Of a DNA stretch of 8,372 bases, positions 6,131 through 8,372 are shown piece by piece; the stretch's first letter is position 1; each line of letters opens with the position of its first letter. Origin of the DNA: Bacillota bacterium (GTDB lineage Bacteria > Bacillota > Bacilli > Alicyclobacillales > SLC66); the NCBI GenBank assembly GCA_021799325.1, contig JAJZAS010000058.1:1-8372 (forward strand), in the 5' to 3' direction. A program made the translations under genes and the position numbers. The notes beneath the pieces were generated by a model. It made no database searches. It was given only the letters and a program-made list of their open reading frames with translations, and had not been told where the DNA came from.

Positions 6131-7480
6131 GTGCTGCGATACATGCCTAATCCACCTAAAAAAAACGCGACACCAAGCCAGAAAAACCCGAATGATAAAA
6201 GCAAAAATAAGGCAAAAAGAAGACGCAGAACGGCGTGGATTTCGGTGGGTGTCGTTGCTGTACTTCTTGGTGCAGCGGTTGCTGCCACCGTCAATTTGCA
6301 TGGGAAAAACGGGACCAATCAGGGAAGTGGATTGTCCGGATTGATCCATTCTGCCGTGGGCAGCATCGTGGGTCAATCAGGAGTGGAAAACGTACTTTTA
6401 ATCGGGAACAATGCCCGTAATGCTACTTCACCGATCAGCCTTGGTGATGGTGGAGGACAGGCCGATATCATGATGGTCGCGCACATTGATCCGCCCAAAC
6501 ACCAGATCGTGCTGATTACCATCCCCAGAAATGTGCTTTTTGCACAGCCTCAATTCAACGACCCCATTCCGAAGCTAAAGACGTTATTTTTCATTGGCGC
6601 TCAAATGCAACCCAATCAGGCCGCCCAACTTACCATGCAGGGAGTAGCTCAACTAACCGGATTAAAGATCAAGCATTATGTCGTGACAGACTTTCAGGGG
6701 TTTGTTGATGCGATCAACGCAGTAGGCGGTATTCGCATTGATGTCCCGGGAAGATTGTATGATCCTACTTATAGCGGGGCTAACCTGTATCCGGGGTGGC
6801 AGACGTTGAATGGGCAACAGGCGCTTGCCTTTATTCGCATTCGCCAGAATCAGGCGAGCAGCACCATCCGCGTCAATGATTTCCAACGCATGGATGCAGA
6901 AGTGCAGATGATTGATGCATTGAAGCAAAAGCTGTTAAGTGCAGGAAGCGATCTGACCCATTTGCCTGCACTAATCGGAACCTGGCAAAAAGACGTGGTA
7001 ACTAATTTGTCGACGACACAATTGCTGCAAATTGCGAACGAAGCGTCAGGAGCGAAAATCATCCACCTAACGATAGGGAAAATCGGAGATTCGATGCAAT
7101 TGACGAGCACCTCATTGCCTGGGGTCAATAAGGAAAATTACATCACAGGCGCTTACTATGACATCATCAGCACCAAAGACGTATACCAAATGCTCAAACC
7201 ATACGGGTCTACAGGTTCAAGCACTGGGTTGCAAACTTTGCCGAATCCGAGTTCAGTGACAGTACAACTATATGGTTCGCAAACCTATGCAGATCGCCTA
7301 AAAGCAGCAGGTTTCAACGTACAAATTATGGGGCCTGGCAATGGGACTTATCCTGTTCAGATCGAGTATCCGAGCGGTGAACCAGCCTGGGGATGGCAAG
7401 TAGGAAGATATCTAGCCACTGGCAACAGTGTCGTGTCTCCCGGTAGTCCCAGTCCTAGTGCCGTAGTGGTGTACGCATAA
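6131..7480 (+). CDS. LytR-CpsA-Psr (LCP) family cell-wall protein with LytR_C-like tail
   Basis: This 449-residue protein has a short, very basic cytoplasmic N-terminus (about 1-33), one membrane helix (about 34-55) and an extracytoplasmic LCP domain (about 85-270). A C-terminal module (about 374-432) resembles the LytR_C domain (SVTVQLYGSQTYADRLKAAG). LCP proteins transfer undecaprenyl-phosphate-linked anionic polymers, such as teichoic acids or capsule, to peptidoglycan outside the membrane. LCP hallmarks seen are ADIMMVAHIDP, VLITIPRN, INAVGGIRIDVP and ALAFIRIR. Some conserved residues deviate: the usual IPRD is IPRN (Asn134), and the usual RQQ after the last arginine appears as DFQ (250-252). 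The start is uncertain. GTG 6131 is only 2 nt after AGGAG (6124-6128), CTG 6134 is 5 nt after it, and ATG 6143 is 14 nt after it. The start does not affect any domain. Confidence 0.85.
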   Translation: MLRYMPNPPKKNATPSQKNPNDKSKNKAKRRRRTAWISVGVVAVLLGAAVAATVNLHGKNGTNQGSGLSGLIHSAVGSIVGQSGVENVLLIGNNARNATSPISLGDGGGQADIMMVAHIDPPKHQIVLITIPRNVLFAQPQFNDPIPKLKTLFFIGAQMQPNQAAQLTMQGVAQLTGLKIKHYVVTDFQGFVDAINAVGGIRIDVPGRLYDPTYSGANLYPGWQTLNGQQALAFIRIRQNQASSTIRVNDFQRMDAEVQMIDALKQKLLSAGSDLTHLPALIGTWQKDVVTNLSTTQLLQIANEASGAKIIHLTIGKIGDSMQLTSTSLPGVNKENYITGAYYDIISTKDVYQMLKPYGSTGSSTGLQTLPNPSSVTVQLYGSQTYADRLKAAGFNVQIMGPGNGTYPVQIEYPSGEPAWGWQVGRYLATGNSVVSPGSPSPSAVVVYA

Positions 7481-7489
7481 CGTTGAACT

Positions 7490-7528
7490 AGGTACTACTT
7501 GTACCTGTTTCTGAATATAGTGGTACAA
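7490..7528 (+). promoter_or_regulatory. Two mutually exclusive hairpins in the nnr leader
   Basis: AGGTAC (7490-7495) can pair with GTACCT (7501-7506) as a 6-bp hairpin with a 5-nt loop. The same central arm, as TTGTACC (7499-7505), can instead pair with GGTACAA (7522-7528) over 7 bp with a 16-nt loop. The second hairpin ends 4 nt before the ribosome binding site GGAGGG (7532-7537). The arrangement could tune translation or be a protein-binding repeat, but the arms are short and no T-run follows, so no mechanism can be named. Confidence 0.35.
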
Positions 7529-7543
7529 ACCGGAGGGAAAACC

Positions 7544-8372
7544 GTGTGGCTCGTAGATCGTGAGCAAATGCGCAACATCGATCATTTTATGATGGAAAAA
7601 GTTGGCATCAATGGACTGGCCCTCATGGAAGTGGCCGGTTCTGCAGTAGCCAGAAGCTGTATCGACTGTGCCCGCAACATCGGGAAAAAAGGTTGGTTAA
7701 GCGTACATGTGGTGGCCGGGAAAGGCCATAACGGGGCAGATGGTTTTGTGGCAGCCCGGTATCTTTTGGCGCAGGGACATCACGTGCTCGTATGGGTAAC
7801 GTCAGAAGCATCACAACTTTCTGCTGCCTGCAAAAAGCAAATGCAAGCTTATCTTGCTCTTGGAGGGCAATTGGCCCAAAGCGATGATGACCTGGCAAAA
7901 GCGGATGTCATTATTGATGCAATCCTAGGCACTGGGAGCCGGTTGCCGCTACAGGAATCACTGCGTCCATTTGCAAGGGCGATCAGGGAAAGTGGACGTC
8001 CTGTCGTTGCCGTAGATATTCCCTCAGGATTAGATGCTAGCACCGGTCAGGTGGATCCAGACGTCATTTTGGCCAGTGTGACGGTAACGCTGGGGTATGC
8101 CAAAATGGGCTTGTATCAATATCCTGGTAAAGACTTTGTTGGCAAAGTGGTGCTGGAATCGCTGTCCATGCCAGATGATCTTGCCGTGGATCATGGTGCT
8201 TACGCGATTGCCCTGAAAGATGACGAATGGCTGCATATGCGAATGCGCAGAGACCAGAACAGCCACAAAGGGACGTTTGGAAAAGCGGGAGTGGTTGCCG
8301 GTTCCCAAGGCATGCTCGGGGCTGCCCGCATGGCGCTTGAAGCTGCGTATCGCGCCGGGGCTGGACAGATCG
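7544..8372 (+). CDS. nnr: Bifunctional NAD(P)H-hydrate epimerase / ADP-dependent NAD(P)H-hydrate dehydratase, partial at the 3' end
   Basis: The first 276 codons are present and the frame runs off the window. The enzyme repairs hydrated NADH and NADPH. The N-terminal YjeF_N domain (about 1-215) interconverts R and S forms of the hydrate, and the C-terminal ribokinase-like domain dehydrates the S form with ADP or ATP. Visible motifs are GKGHNGADGFVAARYL (about 59-74), a variant of the usual GNNGGDG loop with His and Ala replacing Asn and Gly; DAILGTG (125-131); and VDIPSGLDASTG (157-168). The second domain begins with HKGTFGKAGVVAGSQGMLGA (about 241-260) and AGAGQ at the window edge. GTG 7544 is 6 nt after GGAGGG (7532-7537). 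It lies 63 bp after the LCP stop in the same direction, with no clear terminator between, so co-transcription is possible. The fused two-domain form is the usual bacterial one. Confidence 0.93.
   Translation, partial: MWLVDREQMRNIDHFMMEKVGINGLALMEVAGSAVARSCIDCARNIGKKGWLSVHVVAGKGHNGADGFVAARYLLAQGHHVLVWVTSEASQLSAACKKQMQAYLALGGQLAQSDDDLAKADVIIDAILGTGSRLPLQESLRPFARAIRESGRPVVAVDIPSGLDASTGQVDPDVILASVTVTLGYAKMGLYQYPGKDFVGKVVLESLSMPDDLAVDHGAYAIALKDDEWLHMRMRRDQNSHKGTFGKAGVVAGSQGMLGAARMALEAAYRAGAGQI

Noticed and set aside
6129..6344. Small frame starting ATG 6129 within the LCP gene start
   Set aside because: The ATG abuts the ribosome binding site, and the frame is out of phase with the clear LCP coding sequence.

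Overview
The window looks like chromosomal DNA of a Gram-positive, moderate-GC member of the Bacillota. Evidence for this includes strong AGGAGG-type ribosome binding sites, a NatAB-type ABC exporter, a LytR-CpsA-Psr (LCP) cell-wall protein, a membrane-anchored small cytochrome c and a soluble short chemoreceptor. The mix of a respiratory cytochrome c, a molybdenum formate dehydrogenase and a ferredoxin-thioredoxin-reductase-like protein would fit a spore-former of the Alicyclobacillaceae or a related group. That placement is inference, not something the sequence proves. No insertion sequence, phage gene, tRNA, rRNA or CRISPR array is visible.

Layout from left to right: the last 32 codons of an ABC ATPase (natA-like, 1-99) overlap its permease (natB-like, 92-1384). 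A formate dehydrogenase alpha subunit follows (1489-3555) and is closed by a strong intrinsic terminator (3574-3620). After an AT-rich spacer with two inverted repeats comes a ferredoxin-thioredoxin reductase catalytic-domain protein (3685-4317). It converges on, and overlaps by 11 bp, a minus-strand soluble methyl-accepting chemotaxis protein (4307-5149). A 238-bp divergent intergenic region with candidate promoters in both directions leads to a membrane-anchored cytochrome c (5388-5954), a hairpin terminator (6024-6053), an LCP-family protein (6131-7480), and the first 276 codons of a bifunctional NAD(P)H-hydrate repair enzyme (from 7544, running off the window).

The main point is that the formate dehydrogenase is interrupted by an in-frame TGA at 1915-1917. 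The TGA sits exactly where FdhF-type enzymes carry selenocysteine or cysteine as the molybdenum ligand. It is followed at the right distance by a hairpin that fits the bacterial SECIS pattern. The two open reading frames are therefore one 688-residue selenoprotein, not two genes or a pseudogene. An automatic gene caller would split or truncate it. The organism should then also carry selA, selB, selC and selD elsewhere.

The genes do not form one operon. NatAB, the formate dehydrogenase, the FTR-like gene, the chemoreceptor and the cytochrome c look like separate transcription units. LCP and nnr are co-directional, 63 bp apart with no clear terminator between them, and may be co-transcribed. 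Shared themes are redox metabolism (formate oxidation, disulfide reduction, cytochrome c electron transfer, repair of damaged NAD(P)H) and the cell envelope (NatB, LCP). A functional link between formate dehydrogenase and the FTR-like protein is only suggested by proximity.
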